Position numbers and translations under genes: made by a program. A stretch of 14,090 nucleotides of DNA from QQUD01 sp039029915 (GTDB lineage Bacteria > Chloroflexota > Anaerolineae > Promineifilales > Promineifilaceae). Position 1 is the first letter of the stretch, and every line of letters begins with the position of its first letter. Shown here piece after piece: positions 1-6,720 of the stretch. Location: contig JBCCFD010000183.1 of the NCBI GenBank assembly GCA_039029915.1, positions 1 through 14,090 of the forward strand. The letters run 5' to 3'. The notes under the pieces were generated by a model that searched no databases, was not told the origin of the DNA, and saw nothing but the letters and a program-made list of their open reading frames with translations.

Positions 1-485
1 CGGAATTCGATGGGGTCACGGCCGATTGATTGGCATTGCTCAACTTCTGAATCCTTGATTGGACGAGAAGCGTTAGAGATGTCAGAAGCACCATCAACGC
101 AGAAGCGTTCGAAGCCACCCCCAGAACCGATAGAGTCGATGGTGATGTTGCCGCCGTAACCTTCTTCTGTGAAGCGTTCCGCCATGCGTTCTGCTAATGG
201 GAATACGGTTGAGCTACCCGCTGCAGCGATGTCGCCGGTGACAGCCAATGGGTCAACTGCTGGGAGTGCGAGGACTTCTACTACTTCGGTAACAGTTTCG
301 GTAACAGTTTCAGTAACAGTTTCGGTAACAGTTTCTGTTTCAACAACAGTTTCTGTTTCGGTAACAACGCGCGTTACTTCAATTTCAACAGTCTCCGTAA
401 TGATTTCTGGCTCTGCAGCACTGCCACCGCAAGCGGCTAGCAAAAGTGCAAGGAGAGCAAAAATTGCTAAAGATTTAATACGCAT
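1..485 (-). CDS. pstS: PstS-like phosphate-binding lipoprotein, N-terminal part
   Basis: Partial: the gene runs off the left edge, leaving about 161 codons from ATG at 485. The product should be the extracytoplasmic binding subunit of the high-affinity phosphate ABC transporter (PstSCAB). Seen: signal peptide MRIKSLAIFALLALLLAAC with lipobox LAAC (Cys19), so a membrane-anchored lipoprotein. An extended linker (about residues 25-70) of Thr, Val and Glu follows, then the start of the mature fold with AGSSTVFPLAERM and SIGSGGGFERF, the phosphate-binding signature of PstS (GSST loop, then a Gly-rich SGGG loop). A GGAG Shine-Dalgarno (497-500) lies 11 nt before ATG. Its position downstream of phoB-phoR on the same strand fits a Pho regulon gene. 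The linker is encoded by 12-bp tandem repeats. Another phosphate or sulfate-type binding protein is a less likely alternative. Confidence 0.88.
   Translation of the reverse strand, partial: MRIKSLAIFALLALLLAACGGSAAEPEIITETVEIEVTRVVTETETVVETETVTETVTETVTETVTEVVEVLALPAVDPLAVTGDIAAAGSSTVFPLAERMAERFTEEGYGGNITIDSIGSGGGFERFCVDGASDISNASRPIKDSEVEQCQSIGRDPIEF
291..338 (-). repeat. 12-bp tandem repeat coding for the TVTE linker of PstS
   Basis: Four consecutive 12-bp units (plus-strand AACAGTTTCGGT with one or two changes) start at 291, 303, 315 and 327. They encode repeated Thr-Val-Thr-Glu in the spacer between the lipid anchor and the phosphate-binding domain. Because units are in-frame multiples of three codons, slippage would change linker length without breaking the gene. 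Confidence 0.75.
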
Positions 486-516
486 GTTCTTCTTTTCTCC
501 GTAATTTCTTTTGGGC

Positions 517-551
517 AAAAAAAAAGCGAGGAATTTATTCCGATCGCTTTT
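517..551 (-). terminator. Intrinsic terminator in the pstS leader
   Basis: Reading on the minus strand: arm AAAAGCGA (551-544), a 2-nt bulge, inner arm GGAAT (541-537), a tight loop, ATTCC (534-530), TCGCTTTT (529-522), running into T9 (525-517). It has the shape of a rho-independent terminator for minus-strand transcripts. It ends 32 nt before the pstS ATG, too close for a promoter to fit between. So it lies inside the pstS leader (attenuator) or stops transcripts coming from the phoB-phoR side. The shape is seen; the role is inferred. Confidence 0.65.
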
Positions 552-784
552 ATTTGCCTGTTAAATTTTTCACTAATATGAGTTTATCAGGTTGCTTTCG
601 GGCATCCGTTAATGATTGGATATGGTTTTGTTAACAATTTGTAATTAGTTGACATAATCGTTGAGTTTTCCCAGATTTTGGAATCCTTCATACTAAATTT
701 TGCGGCTTTTATCTTATATTTTGAAAGAAGGACGTTGAGTCCATTTGTGAGAATTGAATATGAAACAAAAGTGAAAAGTGATAA
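552..784. other. Divergent intergenic region between pstS and the propeller lipoprotein gene
   Basis: About 230 bp, AT-rich, between two genes pointing away from each other, so it should hold both promoters. No clean -35/-10 pair was found on either strand. Seen: related heptamers GTTAACA (630-636) and GTTGACA (648-654), which could belong to a Pho-type operator for pstS, and a short heptamer array GTGAAAA, GTGATAA, GTGAGAG (771-791) that runs into the proposed GTG start of the propeller gene. The minus-strand open frame across 587-955 has no recognisable protein features and overlaps the propeller gene, so it is not called. Confidence 0.35.
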
Positions 785-2689
785 GTGAGAGATAAAAAGT
801 GGCTGATTATTTTCATTATTTTTTTGGCTCCCGTCTTCTTTCCTTCGTGTAGCAACGAGGGTGTCTGAATAGATTACACGGCCGTTAACGAAATAAAAAG
901 CATCGCAATCTTTGAGAACCATCTGTTTGCTGCCACCGATGGGGGCATTGCTCAATGGGATTTACAAACAAGTGAGCTGACAAAAACATGGACCTCAGCT
1001 GACGGATTACTGAGCAATCGTACGGAAGCGGTCGCCCACTGTACTTTTCCAGAGGATGTCTTGTTTGTTGGAACGGCCTCAGGACTAGCTCGATTTGAGT
1101 TGCAATCAAACCAATGGTCAGATTTTTCAACAGGGTTGCTTGTAGATGGGCCGATTGTGGCATTGCACTGTGATGAACATGTTTTGTCGGTTGGCTTTGA
1201 GGATGGCGATGTTGCTCAATTTGATCGTCGGCAAACCCGTTGGCAACAGTTAGAGAGCGGCGAGCTGGGTCATTCTGAGGTTAATGCACTCGCATTTGTG
1301 GAAGCGACCAACACACTCTGGGTTGCTTATCAAGAAGTGGTTTTGGAAATTGAAGACGGGGTTGTGAATCTGTTTGAGGAAGGCTCCCGACTGGATGATC
1401 CGAGTTCGACGATTTCAGAAACGGCCGTTCGCGCGCTCAATGTTGATGCTCAGAACAATCTGTGGTTAGGCAATTTAATTGGCTTAACCCGTATCTCCCC
1501 TGAAGGTGAAATCACCTTTTTCCCTGCGAGTGAGATGCGCGATTGGCCTTACTTTACGCGCGTGGACAGTATTGCAATTGGTGAAGACGACACCATTTGG
1601 ACCAACACAGCCTTTGGTGGGGTTTGTCACTTTTCACCGTCTGATCGTGGCTGCCTCTCCTTTTTTGACGATGAAATAGGGATGTCTAGCCGATTTAACA
1701 CGCAGATTTTGGTAGAAAACGGCCGTGTTTACTATGGCAGTCTCGGTGGAGGCCTCTCAGTTTTTGATGGAAATAGTTGGTCTGGGTGGCAATCAGACAA
1801 AATCCCTTCATCAAATCGACATCGAGCAATATTTCAGGATAGCCAAGGGGCTATTTGGCTGGGTGGGGCATATGGTGCGTTTCGGTTTAGATCGGACACA
1901 CCTCCTGCTGAATGGGAAGACCTGACGATGGTTCTTCCCGCCCCAGGCGTTCATTCTTTTTTTGAGATTGAGCAAGGGCTGTGGGTGACTCATGATGCTG
2001 GGGCCAGCTTTTATGATTTTGACCAAGGCAATTGGGCGCATCTGAGTTCTGGAAATTTTCCGGGAAGCGGTATTGCGGGTGGGGCGGTAACGGCCGTTTC
2101 TCAAGACAGCAATAATCATCTTTGGTTTGGCACAACGGCTGGACTCACGGTATGGGATGGTCAAAACTTTACCTATGCTGATTTTTTGACGGACGAAGAA
2201 CGGTTTAACGGCCGTTCCCCTCACGCGGTGAATGCTCTTTTGTGGGATGGAAACCGTATGTGGGTGGGGAGTAATCGAACCCTTTTGCGCATTGATGCGG
2301 AAAACGGGATGGTTGATTTTGCTACCCAATTACGTGAAAAGAGCGGCTCGACGGCACTAGGGTCAGACCTGGCGATTGTGACATATGATATTGCTCAAAC
2401 AGACGATGGACTTATTTACGCTGCCGTCAATAACCAGCTTTGGCAAGTTGGTGATGAAATTTCTTTACTTTATGGAGCTGAGGCACCCATCCGCGCTATA
2501 AACCCCGTTGCTAATAATCACTTGTGGCTTGGTTTGCAAACGGACCAGATGATTGAATGGCGAGACAACTCCACAACGATTCCTAAAGCCCCGACGCCTT
2601 TTAACGGCCGTTTACTGATCAAAACAGACGATGGTTTTTGGATCGCAGGTGGGCAAGCGGGTGGTGTGAGGCGGTTTGCAGAGGATTAG
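785..2689 (+). pseudogene. Beta-propeller lipoprotein gene interrupted by an in-frame TGA
   Basis: The frame open to the TAG at 2687 extends far upstream of the first formal start (TTG at 1061). Codons 869-1060 already encode propeller sequence (FAATDGGIAQWDL...), so the TTG is not the true start. Across one TGA (866-868) the same frame continues back through a lipoprotein-type signal peptide: GTG 785, RDKKWLIIFIIFLAPVFFPSC, Cys at codon 22, then SNEGV and the stop at codon 28. The body carries repeats of the type NLWLGNLIGLTRI, HLWFGTTAGLTVW, RMWVGSNRTLLRI, as in two-component-regulator propeller (Reg_prop) blades, so a surface-anchored sensor or binding propeller of about 634 codons. It may be a nonsense mutant, a base error, or a functional gene read through the TGA. 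No good Shine-Dalgarno precedes 785, and Phe at -3 makes the lipobox atypical. Convergent with phoR. Confidence 0.7.
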
Positions 2690-2774
2690 GCGAAGATTGA
2701 TCTAGTAATCTTTGGATAGGATTCTTTGAGCATGAGAGTCATGTCCGATCGATCGTGTCTACTGAATACGGGTG

Positions 2775-4163
2775 CTATCCCTCAGCTTGCGGTAGCGAAA
2801 AGAAAAATGAGCTTCCATTTCCTTCTTGGCTTCTGACCCATATTTCGCCATTGTGTGACTCGACGATGTGCTTACAAATGGCTAAGCCAAGCCCGGTGCC
2901 CCCTTTTTGGCGCGTGCGGGCGCGGTCTGATTTGTAAAATCGTTCGAAAATGCGGGGAACATCTTCTTTAGAAATGCCACTACCTGAATCTTCAACCGAT
3001 AAAATGACCTTGTTGGGATGTTTTCTGGATTTTGTAGCGGCATGGAGGATGATACTTCCGCCAGGATCCGTGTATTTGATAGCGTTGTGCAAGAGGTTGC
3101 TAACGACTTGATGAATGCGATATCTGTCTGCAAGAACGAAGGGGAGGTTAGCGGGGAGGTTTAAGATGAGATTAATTTCGTTGCGTTCTGCCATCTCCTT
3201 GAAGCGGTCTGCTGGATTGAGGAACAGCGCAGAAACGGCCGTTTTTTCCAGCTTCAACGGCACCTGACCTGACTCAATCTTTGAAAGCTCAAGCAATTCT
3301 TCCACCATCTGCGTCATGACATCAATCTCACCTTCAGCTCGACCTAAAAAGCGATTCGCCAACTGTGGATCTTCAAGCGCATGATCTTGCAGCGTTTCCA
3401 CAACAGCCCGAAGGGAAGCCAGCGGTGTCCGCAGTTCGTGCGAAATATTACTGATAAAATCGCGACGAATTGTTTGTAGGCGACGAATGGGCGTCAAGTT
3501 TTGAAGGATGATGAGATAACTCAGGGCATTGTTTTCTTGAATGGGTGTCACAATGGTTTGTAAGAAAAGCTCCCGACCAATTTCAACCGCTTCAGTTTGC
3601 TCTTCTTGCAGGGTTTGGCACCGCTGCAGTAGATCAATCAGCTGATGATGGCGCACAACTTCAGCAAACGAGCGACCTAAACTCTTTTTTTCTTTAGCTT
3701 CAAGCAGCTTCCGAGCGGCAGGATTGATCAAAAGAACATAGCTTCTTTCATCGGTAATAATGACACCATCGGCCATGTAATTAACGGCCGTTGCGAGTTG
3801 TGACTGTTCTTCATTGAGCGACACAATTTTATCGGTCAGACTTTCCGTCATGCGATTAAACGATTGATTGAAGAGTCCTACCTCATCACGCGTTCGAGGC
3901 AAGACCCTAGCATTAATGTCGCCATCTGAAATTCGATCGGCAATTTCTGTGAGATGCTCAATCGGTTTTGAAGTTCGTTCCCGAACAATGTACCCAATGG
4001 CCAAAGCTGAACCAATAAACGCCAAAAAACTAGTCGCTAGCGTCTGTTGAACACAATCTTCTAAGCAGCTTGGTCGACTAATCACACCATACATCACGGC
4101 CATGATGATGAGCGAAAAGAGTAAACTTAAAAACGTGATACGCCACTGGATTTTGGAAAACAT
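2775..4163 (-). CDS. phoR: PhoR-like membrane sensor histidine kinase
   Basis: Sensor kinase of the phosphate-starvation two-component system, partner of the adjacent PhoB-like regulator. From ATG 4163 (462 aa): two membrane helices (about 9-27 and 41-60) with only a short external loop holding two Cys (33, 37), so no large periplasmic sensor. This matches PhoR, which senses through Pst/PhoU. Then HAMP (about 60-113), PAS (about 125-225), HisKA with H-box ISHELRTPL (phospho-acceptor His242), and HATPase with N-box NLLHNAIKYT (356, 360), DSGSGI (392-397) and GGTGLGLAI (421-429). An upstream TTG at 4190 would add nine residues, but they are encoded by the end of an inserted MITE and its target duplication, so ATG 4163 is preferred. 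No clear Shine-Dalgarno. ResE/WalK-type kinases share this layout; pst and phoB as neighbours favour PhoR. Confidence 0.88.
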   Translation of the reverse strand: MFSKIQWRITFLSLLFSLIIMAVMYGVISRPSCLEDCVQQTLATSFLAFIGSALAIGYIVRERTSKPIEHLTEIADRISDGDINARVLPRTRDEVGLFNQSFNRMTESLTDKIVSLNEEQSQLATAVNYMADGVIITDERSYVLLINPAARKLLEAKEKKSLGRSFAEVVRHHQLIDLLQRCQTLQEEQTEAVEIGRELFLQTIVTPIQENNALSYLIILQNLTPIRRLQTIRRDFISNISHELRTPLASLRAVVETLQDHALEDPQLANRFLGRAEGEIDVMTQMVEELLELSKIESGQVPLKLEKTAVSALFLNPADRFKEMAERNEINLILNLPANLPFVLADRYRIHQVVSNLLHNAIKYTDPGGSIILHAATKSRKHPNKVILSVEDSGSGISKEDVPRIFERFYKSDRARTRQKGGTGLGLAICKHIVESHNGEIWVRSQEGNGSSFFFSLPQAEG

Positions 4164-4178
4164 ATCTTTTACTGAATA

Positions 4179-4257
4179 GGACTTACGCAAATAACGGTCA
4201 CTGAGCCTGTCGAAGTGACTTTCTTAACCCTTCGACAAGCTCAGGGTGCGTAAGTCC
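4179..4257. mobile_element. 79-bp MITE-like element with 9-bp target duplication
   Basis: Terminal inverted repeats GGACTTACGCA (4179-4189) and TGCGTAAGTCC (4247-4257) are perfect over 11 bp and flanked by identical direct repeats TACTGAATA (4170-4178 and 4258-4266), a 9-bp target-site duplication. Inside is a second, nested inverted repeat, CTGAGCCTGTCGAAG (4201-4215) against CTTCGACAAGCTCAG (4230-4244), 14 of 15 matching. There is no coding capacity, so it must have been moved by a transposase elsewhere. It lies between phoB and phoR, ending 16 nt before the phoR ATG, so its hairpin would form in a phoB-phoR message. Confidence 0.85.
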
Positions 4258-4300
4258 TACTGAATATGAAAAGAGAAAATGGATAAATTGCGCTGGGAAT

Positions 4301-5029
4301 TTACCCTTCGAAGCGGTACCCGATGCCGCGGACTGTCATAATACGCTCTGCACTGCTTGGATTGACCTCAATTTTTTCTCGAAGCCAGCGCACGTGGACA
4401 TCAACCGTACGGCTGTTTCCATCAAAGGTCCACCCCCAAACACGCTCAAGAATGAGGTCACGGGAAAGCGCGATGCCACGATGTTTTGCTAAAAAGGTTA
4501 AAAGTTCAAACTCTTTCGGCTTTAATTGCAAAACACGGCCGTTTAATGTCACCTCGCGCCGATTTAAATTAATGACCAAGTTGTCAAAAACAAAATTAGA
4601 CTGTTCCATTGAGGGGGATGATGATTCAGGAGCTGGCACAGCTTCTTGGACCTCATCCCGGATCATTTGGACGCGTCGCAAAAGCGCTTTTACCCTTGCC
4701 AGTAGCTCTCGCATGCTAAATGGCTTGGTTAAATAATCATCTGCCCCCATTTCTAAACCAACCACCCGATCAATTTCTTCTGACTTCGCGGTGAGCATCA
4801 AAATGGGCACATTAAACTCTTGACGAACCATACGGCACACTTCGAAGCCGTCAAGACCCGGGAGCATTAAATCTAAAACGAGCAAATCAGGATGAATGGA
4901 GCGTGTTAAATCGACCCCGGAACGGCCGTCTTTGGCGACCGTTACTGCATACCCCTGTCGGGCTAAATTATATTCAAGCATTTCGGATAATGTCTCATCA
5001 TCCTCAATGACCAAAACTTTAGGTTCCAT
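4301..5029 (-). CDS. phoB: PhoB-like response regulator, OmpR family
   Basis: DNA-binding transcription regulator activated by the PhoR-like kinase downstream; expected to control pst and other phosphate genes. 242 aa, usual length. Receiver domain 1-115: acidic pocket Glu9/Asp10/Asp11, phospho-acceptor Asp53 in VLDLMLPGLDG, Thr80, Lys102 in the TKPF motif. A linker of about 30 residues is rich in Pro, Ser and Glu. Winged-helix effector domain about 145-242 ends in SRTVDVHVRWLREKIE and TVRGIGYRF, the OmpR/PhoB recognition-helix and wing signature. ATG 5029 has no Shine-Dalgarno, but a -35/-10 pair sits so close that the message may be leaderless. RegX3/PhoP-type names are equivalent for this family; phoB is chosen because of the pst context. 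Confidence 0.9.
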   Translation of the reverse strand: MEPKVLVIEDDETLSEMLEYNLARQGYAVTVAKDGRSGVDLTRSIHPDLLVLDLMLPGLDGFEVCRMVRQEFNVPILMLTAKSEEIDRVVGLEMGADDYLTKPFSMRELLARVKALLRRVQMIRDEVQEAVPAPESSSPSMEQSNFVFDNLVINLNRREVTLNGRVLQLKPKEFELLTFLAKHRGIALSRDLILERVWGWTFDGNSRTVDVHVRWLREKIEVNPSSAERIMTVRGIGYRFEG

Positions 5030-5035
5030 ATTTCG

Positions 5036-5064
5036 TTTGTAGCAGGGAACGGAAAATGCGTCAA
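5036..5064 (-). promoter_or_regulatory. Candidate phoB promoter giving a leaderless transcript
   Basis: On the minus strand: -35 TTGACG (5064-5059), exactly 17 bp, -10 TACAAA (5041-5036). The -10 ends 6 nt before the phoB ATG, so transcription would start at or very near the start codon. That agrees with the absence of a Shine-Dalgarno. The -35 matches 5 of 6 consensus positions and the -10 only 4 of 6. Confidence 0.35.
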
Positions 5065-5077
5065 TGGTGGATTTTTC

Positions 5078-5105
5078 GATTGAAAATTGACAATTGACGA
5101 ATGAC
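5078..5105. repeat. Four tandem heptamers upstream of phoB
   Basis: Read toward phoB: GTCATTC, GTCAATT, GTCAATT, TTCAATC, four 7-bp units in a row, starting 14 bp upstream of the proposed -35. They may be a regulator binding array or a short tandem heptamer satellite of the kind seen in filamentous cyanobacteria. The 7-bp period does not match the 11-bp period of a standard Pho box. Confidence 0.5.
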
Positions 5106-5246
5106 GATTTTGCAAACTTGGCTTGCCTAATTACTCAATTGTTTAATTTCCCACCCCTAAAACGCCAATTTATCTTGCTCCTAAACCCCATAATCCATGC
5201 CTATCACACACAAACCCGCTATACTTCCGTTGCTAATAATGCCAAG

Positions 5247-5278
5247 CTGAACTGCTGACTAGCTAAACTGCTGACCAG
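5247..5278 (+). repeat. Tandem 16-bp repeat
   Basis: CTGAACTGCTGACTAG (5247-5262) is followed directly by CTAAACTGCTGACCAG (5263-5278), 14 of 16 identical, with a decayed third unit running to the ribosome binding site of the next gene. It lies in the presumed 5' leader of the dehydrogenase-like gene. Function unknown. Confidence 0.6.
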
Positions 5279-5306
5279 CTAAAAAGCTACCAATCAGGAG
5301 TAGAAG

Positions 5307-6062
5307 ATGAAGGTCGTCATTGCTGGCGAAATGCCATTTGTGAGAGAAATAGGGATTCTGTGCGAAGAAGCTGGGCACAATACGGTGATGTATCTGGTTG
5401 AGGATTTTCAATCGGCCGTGCAAAGCGGTTGGGCGATGCCTGATGCGGCCAATGCTGATGTAGCTATCGAAATACACAATGAATCAGCCGGTGCTAAGGA
5501 AGAGCTAATCGTTTCACTTGCTTCATTTATCCCTCAAGATGCGCTCATAGTCACTTCAGCGTTGGCATCAAGCGTCACGCAAGCTGCTTCATGGGTGCCA
5601 AACCCTGAACGCGTCGTTGGCTTTGGCGTTATTCCTCCGCTACAGCGAAATGGGATTGTAGAAATAGCCAGCGGCTTACAGACCGATCCCAAATATCTTG
5701 AAAAGACGCTTGAATTTTGCAACAGCCTGAATCAGGAACCTGTACAGGTAGCTGATGGGCCGGGTTTGGTTCGGGCACGCACTATCTGTTGCTTAATTAA
5801 TGAAGCCGCTAGTGCTTTGCTAGAGGGGGTTGCCTCAGCGGAGGATATTGATAAAGCGATGAAACTGGGCACAAATTATCCATATGGTCCCTTAGAATGG
5901 GCGGATTATTTTGGCTTAGATACTGTTTTTGGCGTGCTAACGGGACTTTACACAGAGTGGGGTGAGGACCGCTACCGAGTGTCACCACTTATTCGCCGGA
6001 TGGTGCAGGCCGGTAAATTGGGTCGCAAATCTGGGGAAGGATTCTATAAGTACGAAAGTTAG
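5307..6062 (+). CDS. 3-hydroxyacyl-CoA dehydrogenase-like protein lacking catalytic residues
   Basis: 251 aa, close to the family length (about 280). The C-terminal half is clearly the 3-hydroxyacyl-CoA dehydrogenase helical domain: LLEGVASAEDIDKAMKLG, YGPLEWADYFGLD, KLGRKSGEGFYKYES. The N-terminal half keeps the Rossmann outline, but the dinucleotide loop GxGxxG is replaced (VVIAGEMPFV). Aligning RVVGFGVIPPLQRNGIVEI with the usual motif R..GLHFFNPVPVMKLVEI puts Gly107 at the catalytic His, Pro110 at the conserved Asn, and keeps Glu119. Ala157 replaces the Asn of the GF(I/V)VNR motif. It therefore probably does not oxidise hydroxyacyl-CoA with NAD; it could bind acyl-CoA or a partner. The start is secure: AGGAG (5296-5300) 6 nt before ATG. 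A possible -10, TATACT, lies at 5220-5225. Monocistronic. Confidence 0.75.
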   Translation: MKVVIAGEMPFVREIGILCEEAGHNTVMYLVEDFQSAVQSGWAMPDAANADVAIEIHNESAGAKEELIVSLASFIPQDALIVTSALASSVTQAASWVPNPERVVGFGVIPPLQRNGIVEIASGLQTDPKYLEKTLEFCNSLNQEPVQVADGPGLVRARTICCLINEAASALLEGVASAEDIDKAMKLGTNYPYGPLEWADYFGLDTVFGVLTGLYTEWGEDRYRVSPLIRRMVQAGKLGRKSGEGFYKYES

Positions 6063-6128
6063 TGGGGGATTTGCGAACGGAAAAAGATTTAAAACATAAT
6101 GCGCAGATTTATTTCCGTTCACCACGAA

Positions 6129-6178
6129 AAGAGCTAGAGGAAATGAGGCACTCTTGTTGGTGCTTTCCACTAGCTCTT
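6129..6178. terminator. Hairpin between convergent genes, likely bidirectional terminator
   Basis: AAGAGCTAG (6129-6137) pairs with CTAGCTCTT (6170-6178). The arms continue inward as GGAAA/TTTCC and GCAC/GTGC. It sits between the ends of two convergent genes. The T-rich tails are short and interrupted on both strands, so termination is likely but not certain. Confidence 0.55.
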
Positions 6179-6188
6179 GCATTGGCTT

Positions 6189-6467
6189 TTATTTTGATTG
6201 AGGATAAGTTTCTACATCTGGACCGACGTGCTGTTTAAAAAGTTCTAGCACTTCACCATCTTCGGCATGGCGACCTGTTTCATGCTTAGAATAAATCAAC
6301 TTACCGTCTACTTTGACATCAAAAACGCCCTTAGTGCCCATTTTCACAGTGACTTCGTCAATAATGTGCTGATAGTTAGCCATCAAATCGTTTAGCGCGC
6401 TCACGGCACGCGGTGAGTAGTTTCAAGGCACACAGTATTCGAGATAAATATTAACTTTGTTTTCCAT
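6189..6467 (-). CDS. SelW/Rdx-family selenoprotein with CxxU motif (UGA read as selenocysteine)
   Basis: Small thioredoxin-like redox protein of the SelW/SelT/SelH (Rdx) family, presumably cytoplasmic. The coding region starts at ATG 6467, 7 nt after a GGAG (6475-6478), and reads MENKVNIYLEYCVP, then TGA (6425-6423), then NYSPRAVSALND. The UGA falls exactly where the family has the redox Cys or Sec of the CxxC/CxxU motif (Cys12, Sec15). The remainder (GVFDVKVDGKLIYSKHETGR, EVLELFKQHVG) matches the Rdx fold, including the GVF(E/D)V.VDG..(I/V)(Y/F)SK.ETGR segment. Full length is 92 residues. Treating UGA as stop leaves only an internal GTG start at 6404 and a protein without its active site. 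A candidate SECIS hairpin follows the UGA. It needs selenocysteine machinery (SelA, SelB, SelC, SelD) encoded elsewhere. Confidence 0.88.
6395..6411 (-). promoter_or_regulatory. Candidate bacterial SECIS hairpin
   Basis: On the minus strand, GCGUGC (6411-6406) pairs with GCGCGC (6400-6395) through six pairs, one of them G-U, closing a five-base loop CGUGA with G as its second base. The loop begins 18 nt after the UGA (6425-6423). Bacterial SECIS elements are inside the coding region shortly after UGA (about 16-37 nt to the loop) and have a G early in a small loop, so spacing and loop both fit. A competing fold pairs CTCAC with GTGAG. Confidence 0.6.
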
Positions 6468-6490
6468 ATGGTTTCTCCATTGATCAATGC

Positions 6491-6539
6491 AAATGGAAGG
6501 GCATTTTAGGCGTAATATTTACCATAAATGCTTCCATTT
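6491..6539. repeat. Long imperfect hairpin upstream of the selenoprotein gene
   Basis: AAATGGAA (6491-6498) pairs with TTCCATTT (6532-6539). After a 2-nt bulge, GCATTT (6501-6506) pairs with AAATGC (6526-6531), and the loop contains a further short palindrome (GTAA/TTAC). It lies in the 253-bp space between the divergent selenoprotein and MBOAT genes, where no credible gene was seen. It may be a leader structure or a remnant of a small repeat. Confidence 0.5.
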
Positions 6540-6647
6540 ATCGAGGAAAGCGTTCGGTGGTTGCCGTATTCTGTTAGAGCAATTTCCTGCCGTTCCTCAA
6601 GTTTACTTTCTACTGCCTTATTGTATTGAACAATTAATAATTTGCAC

Positions 6648-6677
6648 AGCGTCCTATCTTTGTTTTAAGATGACGCT
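6648..6677. repeat. Hairpin upstream of the MBOAT gene
   Basis: AGCGTC (6648-6653) and ATCTT (6656-6660) pair with AAGAT (6667-6671) and GACGCT (6672-6677) around the loop TGTTTT, with a 2-nt bulge. No T-run follows on either strand, so it is not a standard terminator. It ends 43 nt before the MBOAT ATG and would be in its 5' leader. Confidence 0.45.
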
Positions 6678-6720
6678 CTAATGTGGATGATTTCTTTGCC
6701 TAAGCCATTGGAACAAGCCA

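Noticed and set aside
169..504. Plus-strand frame rich in Thr/Val/Ser
   Set aside because: It is the complement of the pstS linker repeats; the minus strand has the signal peptide and phosphate-binding motif.
866..868. TGA of the propeller gene as a selenocysteine codon
   Set aside because: It lies in a variable segment just after the lipid anchor, not at a redox motif, and no suitable hairpin follows.
587..955. Minus-strand open frame of 122 codons
   Set aside because: No recognisable domain; it overlaps the coding start of the propeller gene, whose frame shows clear protein repeats.
2693..2712. AAGATT/AATCTT hairpin as terminator of the propeller gene
   Set aside because: The stem is six AT-rich pairs with only three T after it; too weak to call.
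4164..4190. TTG at 4190 as the phoR start
   Set aside because: The added residues come from the MITE end and target duplication; the family-like N-terminus begins at ATG 4163.
6487..6681. Plus-strand open frame of 64 codons
   Set aside because: It covers two hairpins, has no ribosome binding site and no recognisable protein pattern.
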